From Ferruginibacter sp. (lineage in GTDB: Bacteria; Bacteroidota; Bacteroidia; Chitinophagales; Chitinophagaceae), in assembly GCA_019638635.1 (NCBI GenBank), contig JAHBTM010000011.1, positions 1 through 50,856 of the forward strand: a stretch of DNA of 50,856 bases. Direction: 5' to 3'. Of this stretch, positions 1-8,501 are shown piece by piece (position 1 is the first letter of the stretch; each line of letters begins with the position of its first letter). The notes beneath the pieces are model-generated. The model made no database searches, was not told where the DNA came from, and worked only from the letters and a program-made list of their open reading frames with translations. The translations under genes and the position numbers were made by a program.

Positions 1-767
1 CCTGGCTCAATATCGGATTATTTGAAAGCGTAGTGTTTGGGCGCAGCAATCGGTTCGATTTTCAATACCTCAACCCCATTATTTTCTTCCGTCACATAGA
101 AGGCACCGTGGGCAGCCCCGATAATGCGGTTGCCGGCCTCGATTTCAAAGCCAACGTGGCACATAAATTTCAATTCTACGGCCAGTTGCTGATGGATGAA
201 TTTATTATTAATAATATTCGCAAAAACAAAACCAGCTGGACGAACAAATTTGGATTTCAGTTAGGCGGAAAATATGTAGATGCCTTTGGCATCAACAACC
301 TTGATCTGCAGGTTGAAATGAATCGTGTAAGGCCATTCACGTATTCACACAATAACCTGGTGGCAAACTATACGCACTACAACCAACCGCTGGCGCATCC
401 GCTCGGAGCCAATTTTCAGGAATTTATCGGGATTGCCCGCTATCAACCGGCTCCGCGCTGGTATGTAATGGGCCGTGCATTTTATTATTACAAAGGTTTA
501 GACACTGCCGGAGTGAATTTGGGAGGAAATATTTTTCTGGATAATAAAACCCGTCCGTCTGACAATGGCTTTACCACCGCCGGAGGAAATAAGTTAACGG
601 TGTTCAACGGCATTCTGGATGTTACGTATGAATTGCGTGAGAATGTGTTTATCGATTTGGGTTTTCAACAACGCTTCTTCAAAACACCCGGAACTTCTAC
701 TCAATCCACAACCATCGTTACCGGGGGCATTCGGGTAAATATGCCCAGACGAAACTATGATTTCTGA
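1..767 (+). CDS. RemB/Wzi-like outer-membrane beta-barrel protein, C-terminal part
   Basis: The reading frame is open from the left edge of the window, so the N-terminus lies outside; about 254 residues are visible. The visible part is rich in alternating aromatic and polar residues, as in outer-membrane beta-strands, and ends in the aromatic residue Phe. The stretch FGRSNRFDFQYLNPIIFFR followed by a GSPDN motif and GLDFKAN resembles the gliding-motility protein RemB of Flavobacterium and the capsule-assembly Wzi-like barrel family. The family is thought to sit in the outer membrane and to take part in surface polysaccharide or adhesin display. It ends seven bases before the convergent porT gene. 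The barrel assignment is fairly secure; the RemB name is from recalled motif similarity and less so. Confidence 0.6.
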   Translation, partial: WLNIGLFESVVFGRSNRFDFQYLNPIIFFRHIEGTVGSPDNAVAGLDFKANVAHKFQFYGQLLMDEFIINNIRKNKTSWTNKFGFQLGGKYVDAFGINNLDLQVEMNRVRPFTYSHNNLVANYTHYNQPLAHPLGANFQEFIGIARYQPAPRWYVMGRAFYYYKGLDTAGVNLGGNIFLDNKTRPSDNGFTTAGGNKLTVFNGILDVTYELRENVFIDLGFQQRFFKTPGTSTQSTTIVTGGIRVNMPRRNYDF

Positions 768-773
768 TAATGC

Positions 774-1502
774 TTACTCTACCGTAAGTGAGAAAGTAAT
801 GGTGCGCGCGTTGATTTTATCAATCGTGCTGGAGAATTTATAGGATTCATCCCGCACATGCACATTCCTGAAGCCATATCCCAGTTTCAGTTCCGGTGAT
901 AATACGAATACCGGGAAATAAATATGGAAACCAATTCCGGCTTCAATGCCGTAATCCAGTTTATCTAAGCGTATCATCCCCTCGGTACTTTTCTTGTCTT
1001 TGTTGGCTGCCATATCATACTCAATTTTACCGCCACCAAACATGTACACCCTCAGGTTATTGATACGGTCGCTCTGAAACTTAAGTTGTAATGGTAAACT
1101 CAATGTGATGCCTTGTACCTTCTTCAACATCAACGTATCTTCTCCTATGCCACGGTTAGGTGTGGGGAGAAAATATTGAAAAGCCTTTTCGGTAAATACG
1201 AGGTTAATAGGGTACGTACGCAAACTAAAATGTTCGCTCAAACGCAAATTCACCAGCCAGGCCAGATTAATACCTGTACTGTTGATGCTTTCAATACCCT
1301 TGATGCTGTCGCTGGTAATAAATGTTGGATGGCGCGTGAAATTGTAATGCGCCTTATTCATGCCCACCATAATTCCAAAGTGGAATTTTTTTTCATCATG
1401 CTCTTCCTGATTGAGATAGCGTAGCTGAGCATCAGCCTGCGCCCCTATAAACACCAGCAAGATGCAGGTACACATTATTTTTCTCCGCAATAAATACTGC
1501 AT
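774..1502 (-). CDS. porT: PorT family outer-membrane protein of the type IX secretion system
   Basis: This encodes a 242-residue protein with a signal peptide (basic MQYLLRRK, hydrophobic core, cleavage near ADAQ) and a beta-barrel-like body. PorT/SprT is an outer-membrane component needed for type IX secretion in Porphyromonas and Flavobacterium. Length, the N-terminal HFGIMVGMN pattern and the C-terminal amphipathic strands fit this family. It directly follows ubiE, a gene order common in Bacteroidota. Two starts are possible. The first Met at 1502 overlaps ubiE by 28 bases and supplies the basic signal-peptide region. A second ATG at 1475 overlaps the ubiE stop as TAATG but would leave a signal peptide with no positive charge, so the first is preferred. 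Two proteins with type IX sorting domains are encoded elsewhere in the window. Confidence 0.8.
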   Translation of the reverse strand: MQYLLRRKIMCTCILLVFIGAQADAQLRYLNQEEHDEKKFHFGIMVGMNKAHYNFTRHPTFITSDSIKGIESINSTGINLAWLVNLRLSEHFSLRTYPINLVFTEKAFQYFLPTPNRGIGEDTLMLKKVQGITLSLPLQLKFQSDRINNLRVYMFGGGKIEYDMAANKDKKSTEGMIRLDKLDYGIEAGIGFHIYFPVFVLSPELKLGYGFRNVHVRDESYKFSSTIDKINARTITFSLTVE

Positions 1503-2218
1503 ATTCCGAATGTCATTTTTTGGATGGTTGTATTTCTGAAACCCACACTTTCAAGCACACGGGTAAAATTTTTCCCTTCCGGAAATTTATCAATAGACTC
1601 ATCAAGATATTGATACGCTGTCGAACTTTTCGAAAACAAATGAGCCATAAGCGGACAAATCGTTTTCATATACAATTGGTAGAACGGTTTGTACAGTGGT
1701 GAGGTGGGTTTGCTGAATTCAAGCACTACCAGTTTTCCTCCGGGTTTCAACACCCTTCTAATCTCCGCTAATCCTTTTTCGAGGTGCTGAAAGTTTCGCA
1801 CTCCAAATGCAACAGTTACAGCGTCAAACGTATGGTCATTAAAGTTTATTGTTTCACTATCGCCCTTTAACAACTCAATCACATGGCTCAATCCGGCGCT
1901 GTGTACTTTCTTACGGCCAACGTCTAGCATGCCTTCGCTGATATCAATGCCCTTGATTTGTTCCGGTTTTAGCAAACGCGATGCCATAATCGCCACATCT
2001 GCCGTACCGGTTGCTACATCTAATATTTTTTGTGGAGCTGCTTCTCTGAGTGTGAGTATGGCTTTCTTCCTCCAGCGTTTGTCGATGCCCATACTCATAG
2101 AGCGGTTCAGAAAATCGTAGTTGCCCGCAATATGGTCGAACATTTGTTCCACCTGATGTTTCTTCTCCAGCCCCGATGAACGATCCGGCACCACCCGGTC
2201 ATGTGCATATTGCGCCAT
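1475..2218 (-). CDS. ubiE: Demethylmenaquinone methyltransferase (UbiE/MenG)
   Basis: This 247-residue class I SAM-dependent methyltransferase should carry out the last step of menaquinone synthesis, C-methylation of demethylmenaquinone; Bacteroidota use menaquinone rather than ubiquinone. The family signature is visible: MFDHIAGNYDFLNRSMSMGID near the N-terminus, the SAM-binding glycine motif DVATGTADVA around residue 65, and the FGVRNF motif around residue 138. Length matches the family. It is translated just before porT, with overlapping reading frames, so the two probably form one transcription unit. A TATCTTTG promoter box lies seven bases before the ATG, suggesting an almost leaderless message. 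Confidence 0.93.
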   Translation of the reverse strand: MAQYAHDRVVPDRSSGLEKKHQVEQMFDHIAGNYDFLNRSMSMGIDKRWRKKAILTLREAAPQKILDVATGTADVAIMASRLLKPEQIKGIDISEGMLDVGRKKVHSAGLSHVIELLKGDSETINFNDHTFDAVTVAFGVRNFQHLEKGLAEIRRVLKPGGKLVVLEFSKPTSPLYKPFYQLYMKTICPLMAHLFSKSSTAYQYLDESIDKFPEGKNFTRVLESVGFRNTTIQKMTFGICSIYCGEK

Positions 2219-2225
2219 AAAAGAG

Positions 2226-2233
2226 CAAAGATA
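2226..2233 (-). promoter_or_regulatory. -7 promoter box for ubiE-porT
   Basis: TATCTTTG on the minus strand fits the Bacteroidota -7 consensus TAnnTTTG. Only seven bases separate it from the ubiE ATG. No convincing TTTG -33 element was found at the usual distance. Confidence 0.5.
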
Positions 2234-2289
2234 ACAGAGTTTGCCGCAAGGTGAAACGAAACGAGTTTATTATGAGTATTTTTACAATT

Positions 2290-2931
2290 ATGCAGATTAA
2301 AAAGGCCAGTTACCTCATCAGCAGTCCGGATTATGAAAAGTGCCCGCCACCCAACCGGCCGGAGTATGCATTTATCGGACGAAGCAATGTGGGCAAGTCG
2401 TCACTGATTAACATGTTATGCCAGTCGGATAAACTGGCCAAAACATCAGGCTCGCCGGGAAAAACCCAGATGATCAATCATTTTGAAATAGAAAGTACCG
2501 GAGAACGCACCGAAGGCGTGTCGGAATTGTTCCGCTGGTATCTGGTAGATTTACCGGGCTATGGTTTTGCAAAAGTGAGCCAAACCAGCCGTCGGCGATG
2601 GGAACAAATGATTGAACAATACCTGCGCAAGCGCGAAAATATTTCCATGGTTTTTGTCTTGATCGATTCAAGACATTCGCCCCAAAAAATAGACCTGGCA
2701 TTTTTGGATAAACTGCGTACCTGGGAGGTACCCGTAACCGTTGTATTTACCAAAACAGATAAGGTGAATCAACGCACCGTAAGTGAAAATGTAAAACAAT
2801 TCGGCGAAGCCCTCAAAAAAACATGGCAGTTTTTACCGCAGTTCATTGTCACCAGTGCTGTAAAAAAGCATGGGCGACAAAAACTCTTAAGTGTATTACA
2901 CGAGTTAAACCTGCAGTGGGAGGGTGCTTAG
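2290..2931 (+). CDS. engB: Ribosome biogenesis GTPase YihA/YsxC (EngB)
   Basis: This GTPase is needed for late assembly of the large ribosomal subunit. All G motifs are visible: the P-loop GRSNVGKSS, the G3 motif DLPGYGFA, the G4 motif TKTD, and a C-terminal SAVKK as G5. The start at 2290 (MQIKKASYLISS) gives 213 residues and matches the usual beginning of the family. An ATG at 2272 and a GTG at 2251 in the same frame would add residues that homologues normally lack. It is divergent from ubiE and its end overlaps the convergent YkuK-like gene by four bases. Confidence 0.93.
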   Translation: MQIKKASYLISSPDYEKCPPPNRPEYAFIGRSNVGKSSLINMLCQSDKLAKTSGSPGKTQMINHFEIESTGERTEGVSELFRWYLVDLPGYGFAKVSQTSRRRWEQMIEQYLRKRENISMVFVLIDSRHSPQKIDLAFLDKLRTWEVPVTVVFTKTDKVNQRTVSENVKQFGEALKKTWQFLPQFIVTSAVKKHGRQKLLSVLHELNLQWEGA

Positions 2932-3401
2932 TTCACCACTTTATTCGCACAACTACTGCTGGCAAAAGCCTCCGGTTTGGCTTTAAAGGCAAAGCCCATA
3001 CCCAGGATGTAGCCGGTGGCTTCCCGTAACGCTTCATTGCTTTTGAACTGAGGGTTGGTGTTGATGTCGGCATGCACTTCCATGTCTACATCATAGCGAG
3101 TAAACAAATCACACAGCTCATACGCAATTTCAATACTCTTAGCCACTTCCGTTAGCATGCGTTCCTTGATGCTGAAAGGCTGCTTCGTTTTTTCGTTGTG
3201 AATAAACATAAAGCCTCCATGCCCTTCACGCAAAAAAACAATTACGGTGGCAAATTCTGTTTCATGGCCTTTCACCTGGCTATCAGTGCCAATGCACACT
3301 TTCAAGTGGTAGCCTTTTTCTACTTCTCGTTGAATGGCACTTTCTACGGCTTGTTTAATCGGGAGATTCAAATAATCCCCGTTGAATTTTCTCCAAAGCA
3401 T
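2928..3401 (-). CDS. YkuK-type ribonuclease H-like protein (DUF458)
   Basis: This 157-residue protein belongs to the YkuK/DUF458 family, predicted to have an RNase H-like fold. Key residues are visible in the first strand, CIGTDSQV around residues 37-44, where the Asp would be the first acidic ligand, and in the later motif VHADINTN around residue 110. A conserved tail includes GMGFAFKAKPEAFASSSCANK. The biochemical activity of this family is not settled to my knowledge, so only a possible nucleic-acid-processing role can be stated. The gene is convergent with engB, with a four-base overlap of coding ends and no terminator hairpin between them. Confidence 0.8.
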   Translation of the reverse strand: MLWRKFNGDYLNLPIKQAVESAIQREVEKGYHLKVCIGTDSQVKGHETEFATVIVFLREGHGGFMFIHNEKTKQPFSIKERMLTEVAKSIEIAYELCDLFTRYDVDMEVHADINTNPQFKSNEALREATGYILGMGFAFKAKPEAFASSSCANKVVN

Positions 3402-3810
3402 ATGTATAGGGGTTTCCTAAATGTAAAACTTTTTTTCAGGGAAACCTGCAAAGGAGTTGCTAACAGGGTGTTATTAAATTATGAAGTAAGGGACGCATCG
3501 GGTGTTTATCGAATCGATCCACCTGTGCTGTTATATCGGGGCTGTGCACTACTACAACCCGGCTCAACAGGAGTTCCGGCCATATATTACAAGTCCGGTC
3601 CCGAAAGCTTTCAGGATCCGGCAGCCCGTTAGCATCTTATCCATCTTCAGCCATGCTGTTTTAGGGTATGCGTAGGCGTTATATTAAATTGTGTATCATG
3701 GTGTGTAGAACTGTTTGAATACAGCTGCACTCCGGCAGGTTCTACATTATATCATCAGCCTGCTTCATCAATCGCTATACAATCATCATGCGGTTGTTCA
3801 CATCCTTCCA
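3402..3810. other. Intergenic region without a recognised gene
   Basis: About 400 bases between the start of the YkuK-like gene and the terminator of the protease gene. An open frame from the complement of the YkuK-like gene runs into this region, but it lacks family resemblance. No RNA gene or repeat was recognised. Promoter signals for the YkuK-like gene should lie near 3402-3450, but no exact TAnnTTTG box was seen. Confidence 0.5.
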
Positions 3811-3845
3811 TAAAAAAAGGGGCCGGCCCCTAACGCCAACCCCTT
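3811..3845 (-). terminator. Rho-independent terminator of the metalloprotease unit
   Basis: On the minus strand AAGGGGTTGGC pairs with GCCGGCCCCTT (two G-U pairs), with a seven-base loop, followed by a run of seven T. It lies 20 bases after the protease stop codon. Confidence 0.8.
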
Positions 3846-3864
3846 ACTTACACATGAATCTACC

Positions 3865-5439
3865 TTACTGTTTTATAATACGTTCTACTTGTTTCTGACT
3901 TTGAGATACCATTTTCAAAATGTACATACCTGAAGGATGGTTGCCCATGCGAATCAGGTGCGCTCCCGCATTTCCGTTTCCGGAGCTCAGGATGCGTCCG
4001 TTTACATCGGTCAGGATGTAGCGGTAGGTTTCGGTGGATTGTACCACAATCTGATCACGCACCAGCGTACTCACCGTGGCTAAACGCGTGTTTTCGTTGC
4101 CTTTGAGTACAAAGGTGTTCGAGTATCCGTTTTCGTGGATAACGGTTCTTACTTTTATCCGATAGAAGATATTGCCACTCATCGCCGGTCGATAACTGTA
4201 TTCCGTGTAATGTGCCGGCACTTCCGTTAAGATTTGGAACTGACTGCCATCAGTAGAATACTCAATGGTGATGTTTTCTATGGGTTCGTCGGCTACAATA
4301 TTCCAGCGCAGGTTGTGCATCTTATTGGCTTCAAAACCGGTTAAGGTTATGGAACGAATTGGCAATGCACCTTTGGCACCGGTGAGTGTGTATGAACCCA
4401 AACTGCCATAATTGTTGATGTTTGTATTTCCCGCACCGGATACGGCAAAGTAATACGTACCGGCTTGAAGGAAGGTGTCAATCACCACATTCATTTTTTC
4501 CTGCGGGTTATATAGGGCGATGCGATTGCCCGATGCATCAAAAATTTCTATCTGCACATCCAGGTTTGCTCCATTGTTGCTGTTATTTAATCCAAAGGGT
4601 TTGGCCTCTAAATGCACACTTCCCGCTGTGGGATTATCATAACGGAACATATCTCTGTCGGTATTGGTGCTGATAATGCCTTCAATGGAAAAAGTAGGTG
4701 CCAGGGCGGTGGCTGATTCGTTCACCTCATTGGAATAGTCATCGGCACGGTATCCAAAACCGTTGATGGTTGTAATAATGGTGAGGTTGTCTTGCACCAG
4801 TCCGCATCCGTACGGAGTGGGACCAGAATTCCAGCCGGTCATATTTCTGTAATAACTGTTACCCATTACCGGCGCCCAGCTGGTTTCACCGGTACCGGTT
4901 CCCATGGCGTACGTTTCTATAAGCTGACAATTTGAATCGTATGTACTTTGATGCGATAATCCTATGGTGTGTCCGGTTTCGTGTGTAATACACTCTGCAA
5001 TGTATTTGCTGTTGTTGTTCAAACGGTCGGTGAATACAAAGGCTGGCGCATCATCTCCCCACGTAAACGAGCCAATGTATGCAATACCCCCTACACCAGG
5101 GCTCCACGCACTGGTAGGCGTCACGATTACGCGCATACGCTGATTCAACGGAGCATTTAAAAATACAGTAGAATCTGTAGTGATGTTGATATCGAATGGC
5201 CTGAAATCTTCTGCTACGCGATGAAATATTTCATTGATTTTTTCGGCTGTTAACCCAGAAGGCGCACAGGCAATCGGATGGCTGCCATTCCAGAACGGAT
5301 ACTGTACAAAATGTCCGTCGAAATCAAGATAAATGGTAGCTGAAGCAGCAGGATAGCTGCTCATGCGTGGCTGAGCTTTCACGGCCGCCGACAGGCAACA
5401 CAGGAAAACCAGTATCAGGATTTTGGAAAAGTTTTTCAT
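3865..5439 (-). CDS. Secreted metzincin-type metalloprotease with type IX sorting domain
   Basis: The 524-residue product has a signal peptide (residues 1-23, ending VKAQ). Its catalytic region contains the zinc motif HETGHTIGLSH at 153-163, the long HExxHxxGxxH form typical of metzincins. There is no long propeptide between the signal peptide and the catalytic region. The middle (about 265-355) looks like a beta-sandwich bacterial pre-peptidase C-terminal (PPC) type domain. The last 80 residues (TDVNGRILSSG, HPSGMYILKM, ending ERIIKQ) form a type A sorting domain for type IX secretion. The enzyme is therefore expected to be exported, then released or anchored at the cell surface. The small secreted protein encoded 60 bases upstream is probably in the same transcript. 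The substrate is unknown. Confidence 0.85.
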   Translation of the reverse strand: MKNFSKILILVFLCCLSAAVKAQPRMSSYPAASATIYLDFDGHFVQYPFWNGSHPIACAPSGLTAEKINEIFHRVAEDFRPFDINITTDSTVFLNAPLNQRMRVIVTPTSAWSPGVGGIAYIGSFTWGDDAPAFVFTDRLNNNSKYIAECITHETGHTIGLSHQSTYDSNCQLIETYAMGTGTGETSWAPVMGNSYYRNMTGWNSGPTPYGCGLVQDNLTIITTINGFGYRADDYSNEVNESATALAPTFSIEGIISTNTDRDMFRYDNPTAGSVHLEAKPFGLNNSNNGANLDVQIEIFDASGNRIALYNPQEKMNVVIDTFLQAGTYYFAVSGAGNTNINNYGSLGSYTLTGAKGALPIRSITLTGFEANKMHNLRWNIVADEPIENITIEYSTDGSQFQILTEVPAHYTEYSYRPAMSGNIFYRIKVRTVIHENGYSNTFVLKGNENTRLATVSTLVRDQIVVQSTETYRYILTDVNGRILSSGNGNAGAHLIRMGNHPSGMYILKMVSQSQKQVERIIKQ

Positions 5440-5499
5440 GGCTCTTTGTTTTTGCCCGTTTCACCGGGCCGGATTGGATTGGATATATTGTACACAAGG

Positions 5500-5949
5500 T
5501 TACAGGCACTGCTGTAACACGGTAGTCGTTTCTATTTTTACCAGTGAATAATTCCCTTTGGCATCACGCTTCATTTCATACCCATCGGTGCTTTGAGGAT
5601 GCATGATCCGTCCGGTGTATGTGATGCTGTTATCGGCATGCGTTTGGCGTGAAATCATCAGAATCGCTTTATCATATCGAACCGATTCTATGGCAATGCT
5701 TTGCAGGTTATCATACGGTTTTACTGAACTGATCACACGACCTGAAAACTGAAAATTCGGTTGAAAGGAGATTTGGGCGTAACTGCCGGGAACATATTGG
5801 AAGCTTTTTTCAAGCAAGGCACTGCTGAAGGTTACCGTAGCCGGAGCCTGTTCAAAAACAGCCTTAGTACGGGGCGCTATCTGAGCAAAACTGATTGAAC
5901 TATTCAGTATTAGAATAACAACCAACCACTTTTTACACATTGTTTTCAT
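5500..5949 (-). CDS. Small secreted protein preceding the metalloprotease
   Basis: This encodes 149 residues with a clear signal peptide (MKTMCKKWLVVILILN, cleavage near SFAQ). I do not recognise a family. After cleavage the protein is about 125 residues of beta-rich sequence with a single cysteine in the C-terminal tail (QQCL). It ends 60 bases before the protease gene on the same strand, and no terminator is visible in between, so co-transcription is likely. Because the protease lacks an evident propeptide, this protein could be a separately encoded inhibitor or folding partner; that is inference from position and size only. Confidence 0.7.
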   Translation of the reverse strand: MKTMCKKWLVVILILNSSISFAQIAPRTKAVFEQAPATVTFSSALLEKSFQYVPGSYAQISFQPNFQFSGRVISSVKPYDNLQSIAIESVRYDKAILMISRQTHADNSITYTGRIMHPQSTDGYEMKRDAKGNYSLVKIETTTVLQQCL

Positions 5950-6038
5950 GGTAAAAGATTTTTCTGGATAAATGGATATACCCTTAGGAAACGTAACAAC
6001 GGTTCCTTTAGTATATGCAACACCCGAAAAATTTTACC

Positions 6039-6401
6039 TTAATACTGGCCCGTACTGAGCATGACCAGCGTGCACGCCTCAATGGTCTGGATTCCTTTAG
6101 CCGCTGCCATACTGAGCAGTTCAGCGTTTTCAGTACCCGGATTGAAAATGATGCGCCGGGGATGCAAGGAGAGGATGTAATCGTAATAGGGTTGCTGGTT
6201 GGCGGGGTTCAGGTAGAGCGTAACGGTATCTACGTCATCGTAAAGTTCCTTAGTATTTTTCACATCTACTCCCAAAACGGTTTCGTTTCTGCGGCCAATG
6301 GCAATGACCGGATGGCCGAAACGTTGTAATTTCTCCAAGGCCAGATAGCTATAACGGTTTGGATTAGACGAAGCACCGAGGATTAAAGTTTTCTTTTTCA
6401 T
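6039..6401 (-). CDS. CoA-binding (YccU-like) domain protein
   Basis: A 120-residue single-domain protein of the CoA_binding_2 Rossmann type. The nucleotide-binding start MKKKTLILGASSNPNRYSY and the motif FNPGTEN around residue 88 are characteristic. The family binds CoA in structural studies, but its cellular role is unclear. The ATG at 6401 overlaps the stop of the upstream DCC gene as ATGA, which supports this start over an in-frame ATG 51 bases upstream. It is the last gene of a tight minus-strand cluster behind the pyruvate dehydrogenase E2 gene, a link that could suggest CoA metabolism but does not prove it. Confidence 0.85.
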   Translation of the reverse strand: MKKKTLILGASSNPNRYSYLALEKLQRFGHPVIAIGRRNETVLGVDVKNTKELYDDVDTVTLYLNPANQQPYYDYILSLHPRRIIFNPGTENAELLSMAAAKGIQTIEACTLVMLSTGQY

Positions 6402-6817
6402 GACGGGTCTTTTAAAAATCTTGACTGAATGGACGGAGTAGGCATCATACATTGATCTTTTTTTCCGAACCAGCTATATCGGTAACGGCCAATGATATTG
6501 TACACGCCATCGCGGATAAAAGGAGGAACTATAATGAATGCATACATCAGTGGCCAGGCACCTTTTAAATGTCGCGCAACACGCAAGGCTGCCGTAGAGC
6601 GTTTATACACCTTATGGTTCTCAATGAGGATGAACGTTTTCAGTTCATCGGGAATACTGAATTTTTTCAGGAGCGATTGGGCAGATGCACTTTGCAAAGA
6701 GGCGAAACGATACCGTGCCGCGGGATCTCTACGGATGATGAACTGTACCGCCCCGCTGCATAAGTTACATACGCCATCAAATAAAATGACCGGTCCGTCA
6801 TTGGCAGTCATACGCAT
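6398..6817 (-). CDS. DCC family thiol-disulfide oxidoreductase-like protein (DUF393)
   Basis: A 139-residue protein with the defining DGVCNLC motif at about residues 14-20, which gives the DxxCxxC signature of the DCC1-like family. A second conserved part, the SLQS motif near residue 40, is also present. Members are predicted thioredoxin-fold proteins; their substrates are mostly unknown. It starts five bases after the E2 gene stops and overlaps the CoA-binding gene by four bases, so the three are almost certainly co-translated from one transcript. A second Met at residue 3 is an equally possible start. Confidence 0.87.
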   Translation of the reverse strand: MRMTANDGPVILFDGVCNLCSGAVQFIIRRDPAARYRFASLQSASAQSLLKKFSIPDELKTFILIENHKVYKRSTAALRVARHLKGAWPLMYAFIIVPPFIRDGVYNIIGRYRYSWFGKKDQCMMPTPSIQSRFLKDPS

Positions 6818-6822
6818 TGAAT

Positions 6823-8427
6823 TTAAACCAGCATCCGCACCGGTTGTTCCATCATGGCTTTCAGGGTTTGCAGGAAGGCTGCACCTAGGGCGCCATCTAC
6901 ACTGCGGTGATCACAACTGAGGGTAACCGTCATTACCTGGGTTATGCCAAATCCGTCGCCTTGTTTTACTACCAATTCCTTTATGCGCCCAATGGCCAGG
7001 ATGCAGCTATCCGGCGGGTTGATGATAGCAGTAAAGGAATCTATATCCATCATGCCCAGATTGGAAATGGTAAAGGTGTTTCCTGAAAACTCCTGAGGCT
7101 GTAATTTTTTGTCGCGCGCTTTACCATACAATTCCTTAGTTTCTGCGGCAATTTGCGAAAGGGTTTTATGATCGGCAAAACGAACCACGGGCACAATCAA
7201 ACCATCCGTAACTGCTACTGCAGTGCCAATATGTATGTGGTGGTTATGTCGTATGAAATCGCCCATCCAGCTGCTGTTTACATCGGGGTGTACGCGTAAG
7301 GCAGCAGCGCAGGCTTTAATAATCATATCGTTGAAAGATATTTTCACCGGGCTCACCGCATTCATGGCTTCACGGGCTGCTATGGCATTGTCCATGTTTA
7401 TTTCCATGGTCAGATAAAAATGCGGTGCCGTGTACATACTTTCACTCAGGCGGCGTGCAATGGTTTTACGCATTTGCGACAGTGGGGTGTCAGTATAACG
7501 TTCTTCCATACCCGCAGTTGTAACGGCGGCCACTCCCGCAGAAGCAGGTGTAGCTGTTTTACCGGGTTGATAGGATTCCACATCTTTTTTGGTGATTCTG
7601 CCTCCATCTCCCGAACCGGATAGGGCCGAGAGGTCAATGCCCTTATCTGCTGCCATTTTTTTGGCAAGTGGAGATGCCTTAATGCGTCCGCTATCAGAAA
7701 CATTGTTTTCAGCTTCCGCAGGTTCAGTAGCAGCGGGAGCAGTGGCAGCAGCGTGAGGCGCTGCAACTTTTGGAGAACCACCGGATGTTTGTGTTTGTTT
7801 TTCATACTCCACATATGCCGTAACATCTGTTCCCGGTTTTCCAACAATGGCAATAATTTCATTCACCTTAGCGGCTTTACCGGCTTCTACGCCCACATAC
7901 AACAAGGTGCCCGCTTCATATCCTACCACTTCCATGGTGGCTTTATCGGTTTCTACTTCGGCCAATACATCATCACTTTTAACCGTATCGCCAACTTTTT
8001 TATGCCAGGCAACAATTTTTCCTTCCGTCATGGTATCGCTCAATAAAGGCATACGGATTTCTTTGGCTCCGGCAGGGAGCTGAACCACTTCAGTTGCAGG
8101 AGCCTTCTCCTTGACGGGTTCCGGTGCTTTTTCCTTTTGGGTGCTGCCGGTAGCAGGTTGCTCGTTCAGCAACTGCTGATAATCTTCTCCTTTTTTACCA
8201 ATAATGGCCAGAATACCATCAATAGGTACTGATTTCCCTTTATCAACCCCTATATACAAAATGGTTCCCTGCTGATAACTTTCCAGTTCCATGGTGGCTT
8301 TGTCAGTTTCCACATCGGCCAATACATCACCGGGCTTTACGGTATCGCCCACCTTTTTATGCCAGGCAGCAATCACCCCTTCTGTCATGGTATCACTCAA
8401 TCTGGGCATACGAATCACTTCAGCCAT
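6823..8427 (-). CDS. pdhC: Pyruvate dehydrogenase complex E2, dihydrolipoyl acetyltransferase
   Basis: The 534-residue protein has the domain order of E2 enzymes. Two lipoyl domains carry ETDKATMEL and ETDKATMEV, with the lipoylated lysines near 43 and 162, separated by an Ala/Pro/Lys linker. An E3-binding peripheral domain lies at about 248-287 (ASPLAKKMAADKGIDL, GSGDGGRITKKDV). The catalytic core covers about 305-534, with the DHRSVDG active-site motif near 506-512. It transfers acetyl groups from lipoamide to CoA in the cytoplasm. An oxo-acid dehydrogenase of another type is possible, but the two lipoyl domains and motif set best fit pyruvate. The E1 and E3 genes are not in the window. Confidence 0.92.
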   Translation of the reverse strand: MAEVIRMPRLSDTMTEGVIAAWHKKVGDTVKPGDVLADVETDKATMELESYQQGTILYIGVDKGKSVPIDGILAIIGKKGEDYQQLLNEQPATGSTQKEKAPEPVKEKAPATEVVQLPAGAKEIRMPLLSDTMTEGKIVAWHKKVGDTVKSDDVLAEVETDKATMEVVGYEAGTLLYVGVEAGKAAKVNEIIAIVGKPGTDVTAYVEYEKQTQTSGGSPKVAAPHAAATAPAATEPAEAENNVSDSGRIKASPLAKKMAADKGIDLSALSGSGDGGRITKKDVESYQPGKTATPASAGVAAVTTAGMEERYTDTPLSQMRKTIARRLSESMYTAPHFYLTMEINMDNAIAAREAMNAVSPVKISFNDMIIKACAAALRVHPDVNSSWMGDFIRHNHHIHIGTAVAVTDGLIVPVVRFADHKTLSQIAAETKELYGKARDKKLQPQEFSGNTFTISNLGMMDIDSFTAIINPPDSCILAIGRIKELVVKQGDGFGITQVMTVTLSCDHRSVDGALGAAFLQTLKAMMEQPVRMLV

Positions 8428-8485
8428 AATATCACTTTTATTAATATTGAAGCCCGAAATTAATGTAAAATGAATAAAGAAAGCG

Positions 8486-8500
8486 CCGTTTTAAAAACGG
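8486..8500 (-). terminator. Weak hairpin after dnaX
   Basis: CCGTT and AACGG flank a short A/T loop just after the dnaX stop, followed on the minus strand by CGCTTTCTTTATT. It could act as a weak terminator between dnaX and the E2 gene, but the T tract is interrupted. Confidence 0.3.
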
Positions 8501-8501
8501 T

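Noticed and set aside
3198-3632. A plus-strand open frame across the YkuK-like gene start and the following spacer
   Set aside because: Half of it is antisense to the YkuK-like gene and the remainder has no recognisable motif or promoter.
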